From Paenibacillus sp. ACRRY (GTDB lineage: Bacteria; Bacillota; Bacilli; Paenibacillales; Paenibacillaceae): a DNA stretch of 64,000 nucleotides. A model generated the notes under the pieces. The model saw nothing but the letters and a program-made list of their open reading frames with translations. It did no database searches and was not told the origin of the DNA. Shown here piece after piece: positions 51,725 to 61,287 of this stretch (position 1 is its first letter; the number at the start of each line of letters is the position of its first letter). Made by a program: the position numbers and the translations under genes. The DNA is taken from positions 1,364,001 through 1,428,000 of the forward strand of contig NZ_JAKRNM010000001.1 in NCBI RefSeq assembly GCF_022346995.1. The letters run 5' to 3'.

Positions 51725-53466
51725 GCAAGTTCCTCCTCTCTGCCCGTCATTCTCAGTCGTGCATAATGTGAATTCGGATTATTCGCAAGTTCTTCTCTGG
51801 CACCGAATTCCAATATCCGGCCATCTCCCAGCACCATGATCTGATCTACCTGTTCAAGGGTAGCCAGACGATGCGCAATTATAATTCCCGTACATTGCTC
51901 CATCAACTGGTTGACAGCCGACTGAAGCATGTGTTCCGTAGCCGCATCCAGACGTGAGGACGGTTCATCCAGAATGACCAGGCTCGGCTCAGTCAGAAAT
52001 ACCCGGGTTAAGGCAAATAACTGCGCTTCCCCTGCGGACAAGGAAGAACCACCCGCAGTCAAATGAGTACCCAGCCCATTGGGCTGGGTATCAATCCATT
52101 GACGCAGACCAAGTCGATCCGTCGTTTCCAGGATCATGTTATCCGACACCTCTTGATTGAACAGTGTCAGGTTATCCCGCAGTGTGCCATCGAACAGCTG
52201 AACATCCTGCGTAACCATACCCACCCGTCTGTACAGCGCCTTCAAGCTAAGCTTGGAAATATCCTTGCCGCCAACGCGGATAACACCGCGGTCCAGATTA
52301 TACAAACGAAGCAGCACCCGGCTCAGGCTTGATTTACCGCTGCCTGTGCGACCAATAATACCAAGCCTTTGCCCAGGCTCAATCTTAAAATGGATATCCT
52401 GTAGAACAGGCTTATCGATGTTATAGCTGAAGTGTACATGTTCAAATTCAAGACCCAGCGCTCCACTCGGCAGCTGATCCTGGTTTCCGTCTTTGATTTC
52501 ACTGCTTAGGGCAAGCAGTTCCCTGGAACGAAGCATACCGGATTTCGCTTTTTGAAACTCCTGCACCTGATCTCCCAGCATCTCAATCGGTTCATTAAGC
52601 ATCTGGGTATATTGATAGATCAGAAACAAGGTTCCGAGGCTGATCGCCCCTTGCATAAAATAATGAACACCCAGCAAGAGCACTACTGTGACAGCAACGG
52701 CAAATAAAATCACGGTGGTATTCCACGGAATTACACGAAGCATCCAGGCTTTCCGGCCTTTCAGGAATACGATTCGCATTAATTTGTAGAAACGGCTCAT
52801 GACATACGGCACGTGTCCGTTCGCCTGTACATCCTCAATTCCGGCAATCCGCTCTTCGATCATGCCGAACAGCGATGCACTTGCTTCACGCTCATTTTTG
52901 GAAGATTGGACACCGAGGTTACGGATAAATACCATAAATAAGATCGATAATAACGTAAACACGGTCATGACGATTGCAATAGGTATATTCACCGTGAACA
53001 TAAATCCGAGTATGCCGGCAAGCAATACAAAACTCCCGATGACCTGAACGATAAACATGGCGAAAAAGTTTGAAATGCTCGTTACATCTCCATCGACACG
53101 TTCAATCATCTCCCCGGGTGTTTTCACATTGTGGAAACGCATATCCAGATGCAGACAATGTTTAAGCAGATCTCCCCGCAGCTGATTGGTTGCACGCCAC
53201 GACACATCATTTCCAAAATAACTGACTGCCACCGTAATCAACTGATTACATACAGCAACGACCAGAAAGAGGCCTGCGAGCTGAATCAGACTTGTGAGTA
53301 TTCCACCGTTAGCAGCTGTATCAATAAAACGCTGGATGATCTGCGGATTCAGTAGCTGTAAGCCGGTAGATGTCAGCAGCATTACCAGCAGCAGAGCGAG
53401 CCGCCCTTTTACAGGCTTCAGGTAACGCAAGAGCCAGGTCATGGATCTTTTTTCTTGTTTGGGCAT
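51721..53466 (-). CDS. Heterodimeric ABC exporter, catalytic subunit
   Basis: A 581-aa half-transporter with a six-segment membrane domain (about 1-310) and an ATPase domain (about 335-575). Walker A is [10 protein letters not shown], Walker B is [12 protein letters not shown] with the catalytic Glu, and the signature is altered to LSAGE. Because the partner has an intact LSGGQ but a changed Walker B, one composite ATP site would be active and the other degenerate, as in TM287/288-type exporters. ATG 53466 is 8 bases after AAGGGG. It lies 142 bases after the sulfotransferase gene with no clear terminator between. Confidence 0.93.
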   Translation of the reverse strand: MPKQEKRSMTWLLRYLKPVKGRLALLLVMLLTSTGLQLLNPQIIQRFIDTAANGGILTSLIQLAGLFLVVAVCNQLITVAVSYFGNDVSWRATNQLRGDLLKHCLHLDMRFHNVKTPGEMIERVDGDVTSISNFFAMFIVQVIGSFVLLAGILGFMFTVNIPIAIVMTVFTLLSILFMVFIRNLGVQSSKNEREASASLFGMIEERIAGIEDVQANGHVPYVMSRFYKLMRIVFLKGRKAWMLRVIPWNTTVILFAVAVTVVLLLGVHYFMQGAISLGTLFLIYQYTQMLNEPIEMLGDQVQEFQKAKSGMLRSRELLALSSEIKDGNQDQLPSGALGLEFEHVHFSYNIDKPVLQDIHFKIEPGQRLGIIGRTGSGKSSLSRVLLRLYNLDRGVIRVGGKDISKLSLKALYRRVGMVTQDVQLFDGTLRDNLTLFNQEVSDNMILETTDRLGLRQWIDTQPNGLGTHLTAGGSSLSAGEAQLFALTRVFLTEPSLVILDEPSSRLDAATEHMLQSAVNQLMEQCTGIIIAHRLATLEQVDQIMVLGDGRILEFGAREELANNPNSHYARLRMTGREEELA

Positions 53467-53608
53467 ACTGCCCACCCCTTTGCGTCTATTTATATTCCTA
53501 TTTCAATGAACTTCCATTACGCCTTCATGGTTGATGGCTAAGACGAATCATGCAGAACAACATGAAATACCATCTCTTGCACCCAAAGATCATATTTGAC
53601 TTGTTGTT

Positions 53609-54340
53609 TTACCATCTCGTATTCTCCCATCCCTTCTGGCAATCTTCCCGGAACCTTTGTACCCACTGCTCGGATACCTCATCCGCGATAGGATCAAAAG
53701 CGGGAGGCGAAACAGTAACGTCAGCAGACGAAACATCTAAGTACTCCAGCACCTTCCGAACAGTCCCTTCATAATTTTGTACGAAATCCTCGTATACGAT
53801 CGTTAAAGGAACAATGCCTGACTCCGAAAGAAAATCTTCGATGGCAGCTTCACACATGCTGCTCTCAACAAGCAAATGTTTAATCGCATCAAAATGGTAT
53901 TGATCTGCAATATCTTTCTCTTCAGCCTGAGCACCATGCTGACGATGCCACTCACCTGAAACAATGGCCCGCCACCAGGAAACAGCCAATCTCACTTTGT
54001 TTCGGCGTGTCATGTAAATATGCTTCGTGCAGTTCGGAAAACCTGTACTCCATACTTCCGCCCTAGGCGTTTCGGATGGCAACTGATACAGTTTGCGAAT
54101 GGCATCGATCCAACGCTGTTCAAAATTGATTTTGATGCCAAATACCCCATTAGGTGTTGTACCCAGCTCCCAGATTTGCTCCAGATCTGCGTGCTGCAAC
54201 GTTTCCGGACTCTTGTGCTGGAAATGCAGCCATTCACCAGGTTTACCTGCAACGCCTGTTGAACTTAAAGCTTCACCGAGCAGTGTACTTCCTGTGCGCT
54301 GGGAAAACCAAATCGTATAACTTTGAGAAGGTTTACTCAT
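53609..54340 (-). CDS. Stf0-type sulfotransferase
   Basis: A 243-aa PAPS-dependent sulfotransferase of the Stf0 family (trehalose 2-sulfotransferase in mycobacteria). The 5'-phosphosulfate loop is WFSQRTGSTLLGEAL (11-25), with GEWLHF following, an FGIKINFEQ strand, the 3'-phosphate segment YMTRRNKVRLAVSWWRA and the C-terminal VYEDFVQNYEGTVRKVLEYL. It would sulfate a carbohydrate or lipid. The ATG follows AGGT by 6 bases. Downstream, in the same direction, is a heterodimeric ABC exporter that might export the product. This family is uncommon in Bacillales as far as I know, so transfer is possible. Confidence 0.88.
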   Translation of the reverse strand: MSKPSQSYTIWFSQRTGSTLLGEALSSTGVAGKPGEWLHFQHKSPETLQHADLEQIWELGTTPNGVFGIKINFEQRWIDAIRKLYQLPSETPRAEVWSTGFPNCTKHIYMTRRNKVRLAVSWWRAIVSGEWHRQHGAQAEEKDIADQYHFDAIKHLLVESSMCEAAIEDFLSESGIVPLTIVYEDFVQNYEGTVRKVLEYLDVSSADVTVSPPAFDPIADEVSEQWVQRFREDCQKGWENTRW

Positions 54341-54436
54341 ACTTTTACCTACTTTCTTCCCTTAGGATATAAAATGAATTGAAGCCCAGACCTACAAGAT
54401 CTCCTTTCCATGTGAACTCATTGGCGGGATGCATGC

Positions 54437-54475
54437 AAAAAAGCCATAGATGAACTGATGTTCATCTACAGCTTT
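54437..54475 (-). terminator. Terminator of a possible small transcript
   Basis: AAAGC...TAGATGAAC pairs with GTTCATCTA...GCTTT around a 4-base loop; six T follow on the minus strand (54442-54437). Confidence 0.8.
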
Positions 54476-54499
54476 GTATCACAAGAGAACCATATGAAA

Positions 54500-54619
54500 T
54501 CAAAATCGTTTCCGGATTTCTCCTCTGCATCGCAATAATGAATAGTGTTCACGACAGGGGCTGCACAAGCACGACTGTCCACACACTGACATTACTCCCA
54601 AGATCGTATCTATGCTCAT
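54500..54619 (-). CDS. Possible Cys-rich 39-aa peptide
   Basis: An ATG (54619) two bases after the stop of a 15-codon ORF (54622-54669) opens a frame of 39 residues with five Cys (VCGQSCLCSPCREHYSLLRC) and a basic tail. It has no strong ribosome site, so coupling to the short ORF, which has a GGTGGG site, would be required. It lies between a promoter-like pair and a terminator. It may instead be a non-coding RNA. Nothing in the known families was recognised. Confidence 0.3.
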   Translation of the reverse strand: MSIDTILGVMSVCGQSCLCSPCREHYSLLRCRGEIRKRF

Positions 54620-54699
54620 GCTTATTCAGTTATTGAATGTATATCCCTTATTAGCATGAACATATTCATCTACCCACCCGTTACACATATTTGTTATTT

Positions 54700-54728
54700 A
54701 TCTTATTCGTTCCACCACATTACGTCAA
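54700..54728 (-). promoter_or_regulatory. Sigma-A-like promoter of the small transcript
   Basis: Minus strand TTGACG (54728-54723), 17-base spacer, TAAGAT (54705-54700). Start expected near 54693. Confidence 0.6.
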
Positions 54729-54783
54729 GAACATTTTGTCTTAATTGTAATTTCCTACATATCGATCATCATATGTGGTTAGC

Positions 54784-55608
54784 TTAACGATCATACCCCA
54801 GATTAGGAATCGTTCTATAAACAAATTTCATTTGATTGACCTTCCATACACCTTCATGGTATACAAGTTCAATATTTCGATCATAGACATAGTGAGATTC
54901 ACCTGTTAGCGTATTTCCAAGAACGAATGATTGGGATAACGTCCCTATGGTAGGACTCGTATAATAAACGATGTTCTCAGGTACATCATACTGAATCCAT
55001 TCATTTTGCAGCTCCTGCCCTCCAAGAATAGATCGGACCAACTTCTCTGTAAAATAGGGTTTGAAATACGTTTGTATATGTTTAATCTCAGACAACTTTG
55101 ACGTTTCGTTCAATTTTTCCGACAATAAATTTAACCTGCCTTGGCTTATTTTAAGAGAATCGGTTATCCGGGATTCATCATTCTGGACATTCACAACCAC
55201 CGTCTGATCATCTAACATGATTGTAGCCTGCTTGCTCTTATCATCCCAGTTCAGCTTCGCTCCAAAGGTCTGACTGACAAATTTTAAGGAAACATACGTC
55301 ACGCCTCCAATTAATAGCACGGGCGAATCCATCGTTATTATCTTGTCATTTACGCGCGCATTTTTGAAGTTTACAGCCAGCAAAATCTCCTTCTCTTTTG
55401 TTTTAATCTGTATAAATCTATCTTCCTTATACCATTTTATATCTCCCCCCAGATTGCTGGATACAACTCTTAAAGGGATTAGAACCCGATTATTGAATAG
55501 TACTCCATCATCAACCTCTACTGTAGCATTCCCAGCAAAGGCAGGTGCAGTAAATGAGACAATCATTACAATTGCCAGCAATGATATAGCAAGTTTTTTT
55601 AATTTCAT
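54784..55608 (-). CDS. Secreted stalk-domain (copper amine oxidase N-term-like) protein
   Basis: A 274-aa exported protein. A Sec signal (MKLKKLAISLL... ending APAFA, about residue 25) is followed by a copper-amine-oxidase-like stalk repeat (about 26-130): LFNNRVLIPLRVVSSNLGGD and TYVSLKFVSQTFGAKLNWDD are typical of this domain in Paenibacillus cell-surface proteins. The C-terminal half (about 150-274) is unrecognised and resembles a small nuclear-transport-factor-like fold in its ending (NIELVYHEGVWKVNQM). ATG 55608 follows GGAGG by 7 bases. No catalytic copper residues are expected in this domain; a wall-binding role is inference. Confidence 0.85.
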   Translation of the reverse strand: MKLKKLAISLLAIVMIVSFTAPAFAGNATVEVDDGVLFNNRVLIPLRVVSSNLGGDIKWYKEDRFIQIKTKEKEILLAVNFKNARVNDKIITMDSPVLLIGGVTYVSLKFVSQTFGAKLNWDDKSKQATIMLDDQTVVVNVQNDESRITDSLKISQGRLNLLSEKLNETSKLSEIKHIQTYFKPYFTEKLVRSILGGQELQNEWIQYDVPENIVYYTSPTIGTLSQSFVLGNTLTGESHYVYDRNIELVYHEGVWKVNQMKFVYRTIPNLGYDR

Positions 55609-55720
55609 GTAACATCCTCCCATGGAACAAATGACATAACCATTCTTTCTGGAATAGTTAACGTTAACCAACCATAGAAAGTTGGCACTTCACATAAAAA
55701 GAAAGCTGATATGGGATAAC

Positions 55721-55757
55721 AAAAAACCGCTCCCTTATCTAAGATAAGGGAGCGGTT
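55721..55757 (-). terminator. Terminator of the hybrid kinase gene
   Basis: AACCGCTCCCTTATCT and its inverse (55725-55757) form a 15-16-bp stem, with six T on the minus strand. Confidence 0.9.
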
Positions 55758-55805
55758 CTATTGCCCATCAAGTGCTGGCTCGTTCAGAGATAACGCTTTT
55801 CGAGA

Positions 55806-58439
55806 TCAATGATGAATCTGTTTCTTGTGGTAATACGTCTCCATCACTTGCATAATGGACTCGCTCTTAATAGGTTTGCTTACATAAGCATCCATGCCTG
55901 CCTTCAAGCATTTATCCATGTCGCCACGGACGGCATTTGCCGTAACCGCAACAATATATGGACATGCTTCAGGGTCCGAAAGTTCCTTAATCGCTTTGGT
56001 GGCTTCAAATCCATCAAGCCGCGGCATATGCACATCCATAAAAACAATATCATATGCATGATGTTTGACAGCTTCAACAGCCTCCACACCATCTGCTACA
56101 TGATCTACAAAATGTCCCTTTTTCTCTACCATGCGGCTAAGAACAAGCTGATTAACCTCATTGTCTTCCGCAATCAGAATGCGCAGAGGCGTACTTCTAT
56201 TCTTTTTCTGCTGTTGATCAAACTGGTTGCCACCTTCATCATTGTTTAGTTTGAAGGAAGCCGTAAATATAAAGGTTGTACCAGGTTCATCCGATTCCTC
56301 GATCCAGATATCGCCCTGCATAAGCTCTACCAGCTTTTTGCTGATGGCTAGCCCCAGACCAGTCCCTTGAGGTTTACGGGTCATAAAGTTCTCCAACTGG
56401 TAGAATGGCTCAAACAATTGCTGTCTTTTCTCTGCTGGAATCCCTATGCCCGAATCCTTCACTTTAAAATGAAGAATGACGTTATTGCTGCACTGCTCCT
56501 TAACTCCGACTTCAATTTCCACGCTGCCTTCTGGCGTAAATTTGACCGCATTGCCGATGATGTTAGTGAGTACTTGTTTCAAACGGTAAGCATCGCCATA
56601 GAGTGGAGTCGGTATGGCCTCGTCCAAACATAAACGAATATCCAGCTTCTTTTCACGAGCAAGTGGTTTCACAATTTGCACGGTCTCTGTCACGATTTCT
56701 CCAAGATCAAAAGGATCGTCTACCAGATCGGTTTTACCTGACTCAATTTTGGAGAAATCCAGAATATCATTAATGATGGCCAGCAGAGAATCTCCACTCT
56801 TCTGAATAATATGAATATATTCCTTTTGCTCCCCACTAAGTCCCGGAGTATCCAGAAGCAGGTCTGTCATACCGATGACGCCGTTCATGGGTGTGCGAAT
56901 TTCATGGCTCATCATTGCCAAAAATTCACTTTTGGCCTTGTTCATTCTCTCCGCAGTCTCTTTGGCCACAAGCAGCTTTTTCTGTTCGGTAATATCCTTC
57001 GCAATCAGATAGAATCCGACATTGGTCTTGTTGATGATGATCGGAGCAAGTGTAGCCAACACTTCTGTCTCACTGCCATCCGTGTGACGAACGGCGTTAA
57101 TTTCCTTCTCAGCTAATTCGTAGTTGCTTCGCAGGATCATTCCCAGATTGACAGCTCCGATGAATCTGCTAATGCTCGTGCCGATCATCTCTGACACAGG
57201 ACAACCTGTCATCTTCACCGCTACAGGATTGGCATTCATAATGTTGCCGTCCATGTTAAACGAGATAATGGCATCATGATTATATTTCTTAAGTGAAGTG
57301 TAACGTTCCACGGATTCCTGCAATTTAAATTCAATGAGTTTCCGTTCGGTGATGTCCTGCAACGTTCCGTTCAATTGTACTGGCTGGTGATGTTCATCAA
57401 ACGTAATCAGCCCGCGCAAATGAAGATATTTCTCACTTCCATCAGATCGTATATGTTTGTATTCGAAATCAAGCGGCTCACCTTGCTTTGTGCCTCTGAT
57501 TTTTTCTTGCAAGGATGCTGCATCTTCAGGGTTCATCACCCGAAGAACATCCCTTGCACGGTATCGTTTGTGTGTGCGCTCGAGCTCGAAAATTTCAAGC
57601 ACCTGATCTGAAGTAGCGATTTGGTCATTGACCATATCCCATTCCCAACTACCAATCATCGCAATCCGTTCGGCCTCTGCACTGATATCTTCATGTTTCT
57701 TACGTTCGGATATGTCTCGTCCGATGGTAAGTATCTGCCGTTCTTGCCCGGCATCCCCAATAATCTTGTATGTGGTCTCGAACCATAGATAATGTCCATC
57801 TTTATGGCGCACCCTGATATTCAGCATATTCCCGGTAGTCAAGTCCATATGTGAGATCTGTTCCAGGTCAATTGGATGGAAATATGCATTGTTATTCTGG
57901 CCAATAATGTCTTCTGGAGAGTAACCCAGCAGATCTCGAACCGAAGGTGAGCAGAACCGGCAAACCCCTTCAAAATTGGCGATGTAGATGATCTCCTGTG
58001 CATTATCCGAAATCAGTTTGAACATCTCTTCACTGTGCAAAAGTTTTTGTTCGGACAACTTACGATCCGTGATATCTACAATATGACAAATGAAATAAAG
58101 CGGCTCATCAGTTGTTTCATCCCGAGCCAATGATATATGCAATGAAATCCAGAGTACGTCACCATTTTTTTTGATGTAGCGCTTCTCGTACGTATACTCT
58201 TTCGATCTGCCTTCAAACAAATCACAAGCATAGATGACATCCTGCGGGCAGTCATCCGGATGTGTAATATCCTGGTAGCTTAGACTCATGAGTTCCACAC
58301 TGGTGAAGCCCATCATGCAGCAAAATGCAGGGTTTACTTTCATCCATTGACCGGACGGAGCCACGAGTGCAATTCCAATAGGTGCTTGGTTATAAATCTG
58401 CTCGAACAATTCGTGATGGTCGACCTTTTGAACCTGCAT
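55806..58439 (-). CDS. Multi-PAS hybrid histidine kinase
   Basis: An 877-aa soluble sensor kinase with no membrane segment. Four PAS/PAC units can be followed (about 10-130, 130-250, 250-375, 375-490), each with its DITDRK/DISERK/DITERK/DITEQK-type end. The dimerisation box is MSHEIRTPMNGVIGM with the phospho-His (about 510); the ATPase part has NIIGNAVKFTPEGSVEIEV and GTGLGLAISKKLVE; and a C-terminal receiver (about 750-870) has DIVFMDVHMPRLDG. No output domain or adjacent response regulator is present, so it likely feeds a phosphorelay elsewhere (sporulation-type relays in this group are one option). ATG follows AAGGAG. Confidence 0.93.
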   Translation of the reverse strand: MQVQKVDHHELFEQIYNQAPIGIALVAPSGQWMKVNPAFCCMMGFTSVELMSLSYQDITHPDDCPQDVIYACDLFEGRSKEYTYEKRYIKKNGDVLWISLHISLARDETTDEPLYFICHIVDITDRKLSEQKLLHSEEMFKLISDNAQEIIYIANFEGVCRFCSPSVRDLLGYSPEDIIGQNNNAYFHPIDLEQISHMDLTTGNMLNIRVRHKDGHYLWFETTYKIIGDAGQERQILTIGRDISERKKHEDISAEAERIAMIGSWEWDMVNDQIATSDQVLEIFELERTHKRYRARDVLRVMNPEDAASLQEKIRGTKQGEPLDFEYKHIRSDGSEKYLHLRGLITFDEHHQPVQLNGTLQDITERKLIEFKLQESVERYTSLKKYNHDAIISFNMDGNIMNANPVAVKMTGCPVSEMIGTSISRFIGAVNLGMILRSNYELAEKEINAVRHTDGSETEVLATLAPIIINKTNVGFYLIAKDITEQKKLLVAKETAERMNKAKSEFLAMMSHEIRTPMNGVIGMTDLLLDTPGLSGEQKEYIHIIQKSGDSLLAIINDILDFSKIESGKTDLVDDPFDLGEIVTETVQIVKPLAREKKLDIRLCLDEAIPTPLYGDAYRLKQVLTNIIGNAVKFTPEGSVEIEVGVKEQCSNNVILHFKVKDSGIGIPAEKRQQLFEPFYQLENFMTRKPQGTGLGLAISKKLVELMQGDIWIEESDEPGTTFIFTASFKLNNDEGGNQFDQQQKKNRSTPLRILIAEDNEVNQLVLSRMVEKKGHFVDHVADGVEAVEAVKHHAYDIVFMDVHMPRLDGFEATKAIKELSDPEACPYIVAVTANAVRGDMDKCLKAGMDAYVSKPIKSESIMQVMETYYHKKQIHH

Positions 58440-58713
58440 TTTAAGATCTCCTTTTTGAAATATATACTCAAGTAATAGATTGTCGAAATTTCAAATTTTG
58501 TTTCATCTTGTCCGTTCCGTAAGGAATGGTGGTTTTAGAACCATAATAACTGCTTAGTACCCAGTATTATAGCGATTGAAACATGTCTTTCCAAGAGATT
58601 TGTGTCTTTTAAACGGAAACAAGGCCTGGATCCCATAGACATGGAATTCCCGACCTTTGTCGCTAAAGTTCATTATAAGTCATATGGTGCAACGAAATCG
58701 CGAGTAAAATCTG

Positions 58714-61098
58714 TCAGCGCTCACGCCCAACAATGTAATCCAACAGATGCTTCAAAAAAGGGATAGGCTTTGGCATTTCGGCAAGTGCATCCGTTGCGAG
58801 ACAATAATGTTCCCACATCGCTTTTTTCGCTCCATTCTCCCCAAGGATGGAAACGAAGGTTGAATTGTTGTTACGAACATCCTGCCCGGCCGGTTTACCC
58901 AGCATCAGATTATCCCCGTCCAGATCCAGCAGATCATCCTTGATTTGAAAAGCGATACCCGCATGATAGGCAAATTTCTTCAAGGAGGAAATTTCAGAAT
59001 CCTTTACCTGTGCCAGAATAGCAGGCATGACCAGCGCTGCTTCGAAGGCAATGCCTGTTTTGTAGAAGCAGATCATGTTCAACTGATCCAACGTCAGAGC
59101 TTTTCCTTTGGAGTTCAGGTCCATCGCCTGCCCCATACACATATCTTCTGCTTTTTCAGCCGAATATCGAATCAAGGTTAGCACCGTTGCAGCATCGAAT
59201 TGACTGAGCGAGGATTGTTCTCCAATGGCTTTCTGGATCAGAAAGAGGCCTGTTAATTCAGCTGTGGCACTGTTATGCACCTGGTGCAAGGTTGAACGGC
59301 CCCGCCTGGTTGAAGCATTATCCTGCGTCGGCAGGTCATCAAAAATGAGGGAAGCGGTATGCATATACTCCAGTGACCTTAATAGCGGAACGATCGACGC
59401 TTCTGTCAGCCCATACTCTCGCACACCCATAACCCATGTTAAAATCGGCCTCAGACGTTTGCCACTCCCCTGCAGGCTATAATTGGCTGCATCAATCAGC
59501 GTTTCTTTCATTTCCGGAATTTCATTCGGTTTGGATATTTGAACTTCCATGTTAATCCGTTCACGAACCGTTCGAACAGTTTGAATAAAGTCTTCTTTTT
59601 CCTTCTTGTCATTTTTCAGATGGGCAATAACCTGATCCCTGAGCAATTTATCGAGAAAATCTACGTCATCCGCTTTTTGAACCATTCGTTGAACGAGATC
59701 GTTAAATCCAGGCTGGCCCGAAGCAAAGATGTCCATAATTTCATTATATTTCGCTGGTCCCAGCCTTTCCTTGCTGCGCTTGAGGCCATTGATCGCACGA
59801 TCCAATATGACCTCACGCGTCTTCGCATCCGAGTCATACACGCTATGGATCAAGTGAGAGATCACCGTCCAATAGAGCTCATATGGATTAATTAAGTCAG
59901 GACGCAGATCCCGGTATTTCAAATAATACGTATATGGGGTCACTGCCCCCTCTTCCAAGTCGTCAAACATATCTGCAAAATCATCGGCCAGTTGATTGTA
60001 AATTCCATAATAGAACGTGCGGAGATCAAAGCCTTCATCCTCCGAAGCACTCAGAACGGAACGAACAATTAGCCTGGATGAAGATGATTTGATAATAATC
60101 GGGATATAGAGCTCTTCATTGGTATAGTTCGCATTGGTAAGTTTCTTGGCCCGGTCCAGCTCTTGCGATTGAAAAAACACATAGGATTGCTCGAAAAAGG
60201 TTCGCTGCATTTCAGGTCGTTGGTAATTCTTGATGTATTCAAATGCCTCCCGCAGTTCCGAGTGAACATAGCGAATGACTTCCTCATTGTCTCCGTTCCA
60301 TTCGCCAATGTCAGGTACAATTCCGGTAAGCAGCGCCTTCCGTATCAGAAGGGAATACTGCTCTTTTTCCTGCGAAGTCAGTGCCTGTGAATCCAACAGA
60401 TCATCAATGAAGGGATAGGTTAACCCATATGAATACCCCAATCTAATGGCTGCATCAAATCTCTTCGAACGTTCCGGGATTGGCGTCGTCTCATCAAGTT
60501 CATCATTCACATGCAGAACAACGCCAAGAATGATCTTAATCAGCTTGCGTTGGGCCTGCTCTGCATCGAGCTCCTTCGGAATATTTGAAGCGACGTTTTC
60601 GAGTTTCTGAATCAGCCAGATTACGGCAGTCTCCACGTTTTCCTTCTGAGCCCAGCGATACAATGCCGCTAGACTGATAAAATCGGGCTGGCCCTGGCCT
60701 TTCGCTCGATCGGTACGCATGAAATATTTCTTCGTATCTTGCGCAATCCGCTGAATACGAGCCTGTGTCTCAGGAGCATCCAGCGCCTTGCCCAGATCTC
60801 TCATATAAATATAGGAGATGCTGCGGTCCAGATACTCATCCAGTTTGCCGGTCACGTTCAACCAGTGGATATATCTATATACATCCCGGGAATCGGGTTT
60901 TCTTGTGCTTCGTGATATCCAGGGTAACCATGAGAATCGATGAATATGTTTCTTTTGCCATAGATGAAAATCTTGTTTTAGAATCGTTGTATACGTGTTA
61001 TTCATTAGCTGGTCATGAAGGGAAGTAAAGTATTCGGCTGCCTTATGCTCGGCTATCTGATATCCTGCTTCGGCATGATCGATAAGTGCGTTATTCAT
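58714..61098 (-). CDS. Isoprenyl diphosphate synthase fused to a large helical N-terminal domain
   Basis: A 794-aa protein. Residues about 525-790 are a trans-isoprenyl diphosphate synthase: GKRLRP (546-551), first Asp-rich motif DDLPTQD (587-593), MGQAMDL (655-661) and second Asp-rich motif DDLLD (721-725), so it likely makes FPP/GGPP-type chains. Residues 1-520 are not recognised but are all-helical in character and contain two more acidic clusters, DDLLD (232-236) and DDFADMFDD (372-380), set in helices as in class I terpene synthases. The protein may both elongate and use a prenyl diphosphate (inference). GAGG lies 10 bases before ATG. TauE gene lies upstream, 189 bases away. Confidence 0.87.
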   Translation of the reverse strand: MNNALIDHAEAGYQIAEHKAAEYFTSLHDQLMNNTYTTILKQDFHLWQKKHIHRFSWLPWISRSTRKPDSRDVYRYIHWLNVTGKLDEYLDRSISYIYMRDLGKALDAPETQARIQRIAQDTKKYFMRTDRAKGQGQPDFISLAALYRWAQKENVETAVIWLIQKLENVASNIPKELDAEQAQRKLIKIILGVVLHVNDELDETTPIPERSKRFDAAIRLGYSYGLTYPFIDDLLDSQALTSQEKEQYSLLIRKALLTGIVPDIGEWNGDNEEVIRYVHSELREAFEYIKNYQRPEMQRTFFEQSYVFFQSQELDRAKKLTNANYTNEELYIPIIIKSSSSRLIVRSVLSASEDEGFDLRTFYYGIYNQLADDFADMFDDLEEGAVTPYTYYLKYRDLRPDLINPYELYWTVISHLIHSVYDSDAKTREVILDRAINGLKRSKERLGPAKYNEIMDIFASGQPGFNDLVQRMVQKADDVDFLDKLLRDQVIAHLKNDKKEKEDFIQTVRTVRERINMEVQISKPNEIPEMKETLIDAANYSLQGSGKRLRPILTWVMGVREYGLTEASIVPLLRSLEYMHTASLIFDDLPTQDNASTRRGRSTLHQVHNSATAELTGLFLIQKAIGEQSSLSQFDAATVLTLIRYSAEKAEDMCMGQAMDLNSKGKALTLDQLNMICFYKTGIAFEAALVMPAILAQVKDSEISSLKKFAYHAGIAFQIKDDLLDLDGDNLMLGKPAGQDVRNNNSTFVSILGENGAKKAMWEHYCLATDALAEMPKPIPFLKHLLDYIVGRER

Positions 61099-61287
61099 AG
61101 GATGGATACCTCAACTTCTATTAATGTTAAACATGTATCCATGAGAGGAGTATGAGGGTGCTCCATGGACGAAAACTGTTGTGAATTCATGCTGTACCAA
61201 ATTCGCAAGCTCATGTTCATAACCTTTATACGGCGCTTAAACCGTTTGGTTACGAAATCGTCATGGTCGCTCCACTGAACCTTGTTT

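Larger units (their letters stand above)
54437..54693 (-). ncRNA. Candidate ~255-nt independent transcript
   Basis: A sigma-A-like promoter (54700-54728) and a strong terminator (54437-54475) bound about 255 bases downstream of the stalk-domain gene. It holds only the two tiny ORFs named above. I could not match it to a known RNA family. Either a small RNA or a peptide mRNA would fit. Confidence 0.4.

Noticed and set aside
61165..61278. 37-aa plus-strand ORF in the gap between prenyl synthase and TauE
   Set aside because: Has a possible GAGGG site, but it lies antisense to the likely leader of the prenyl synthase gene and shows no family or conservation evidence.
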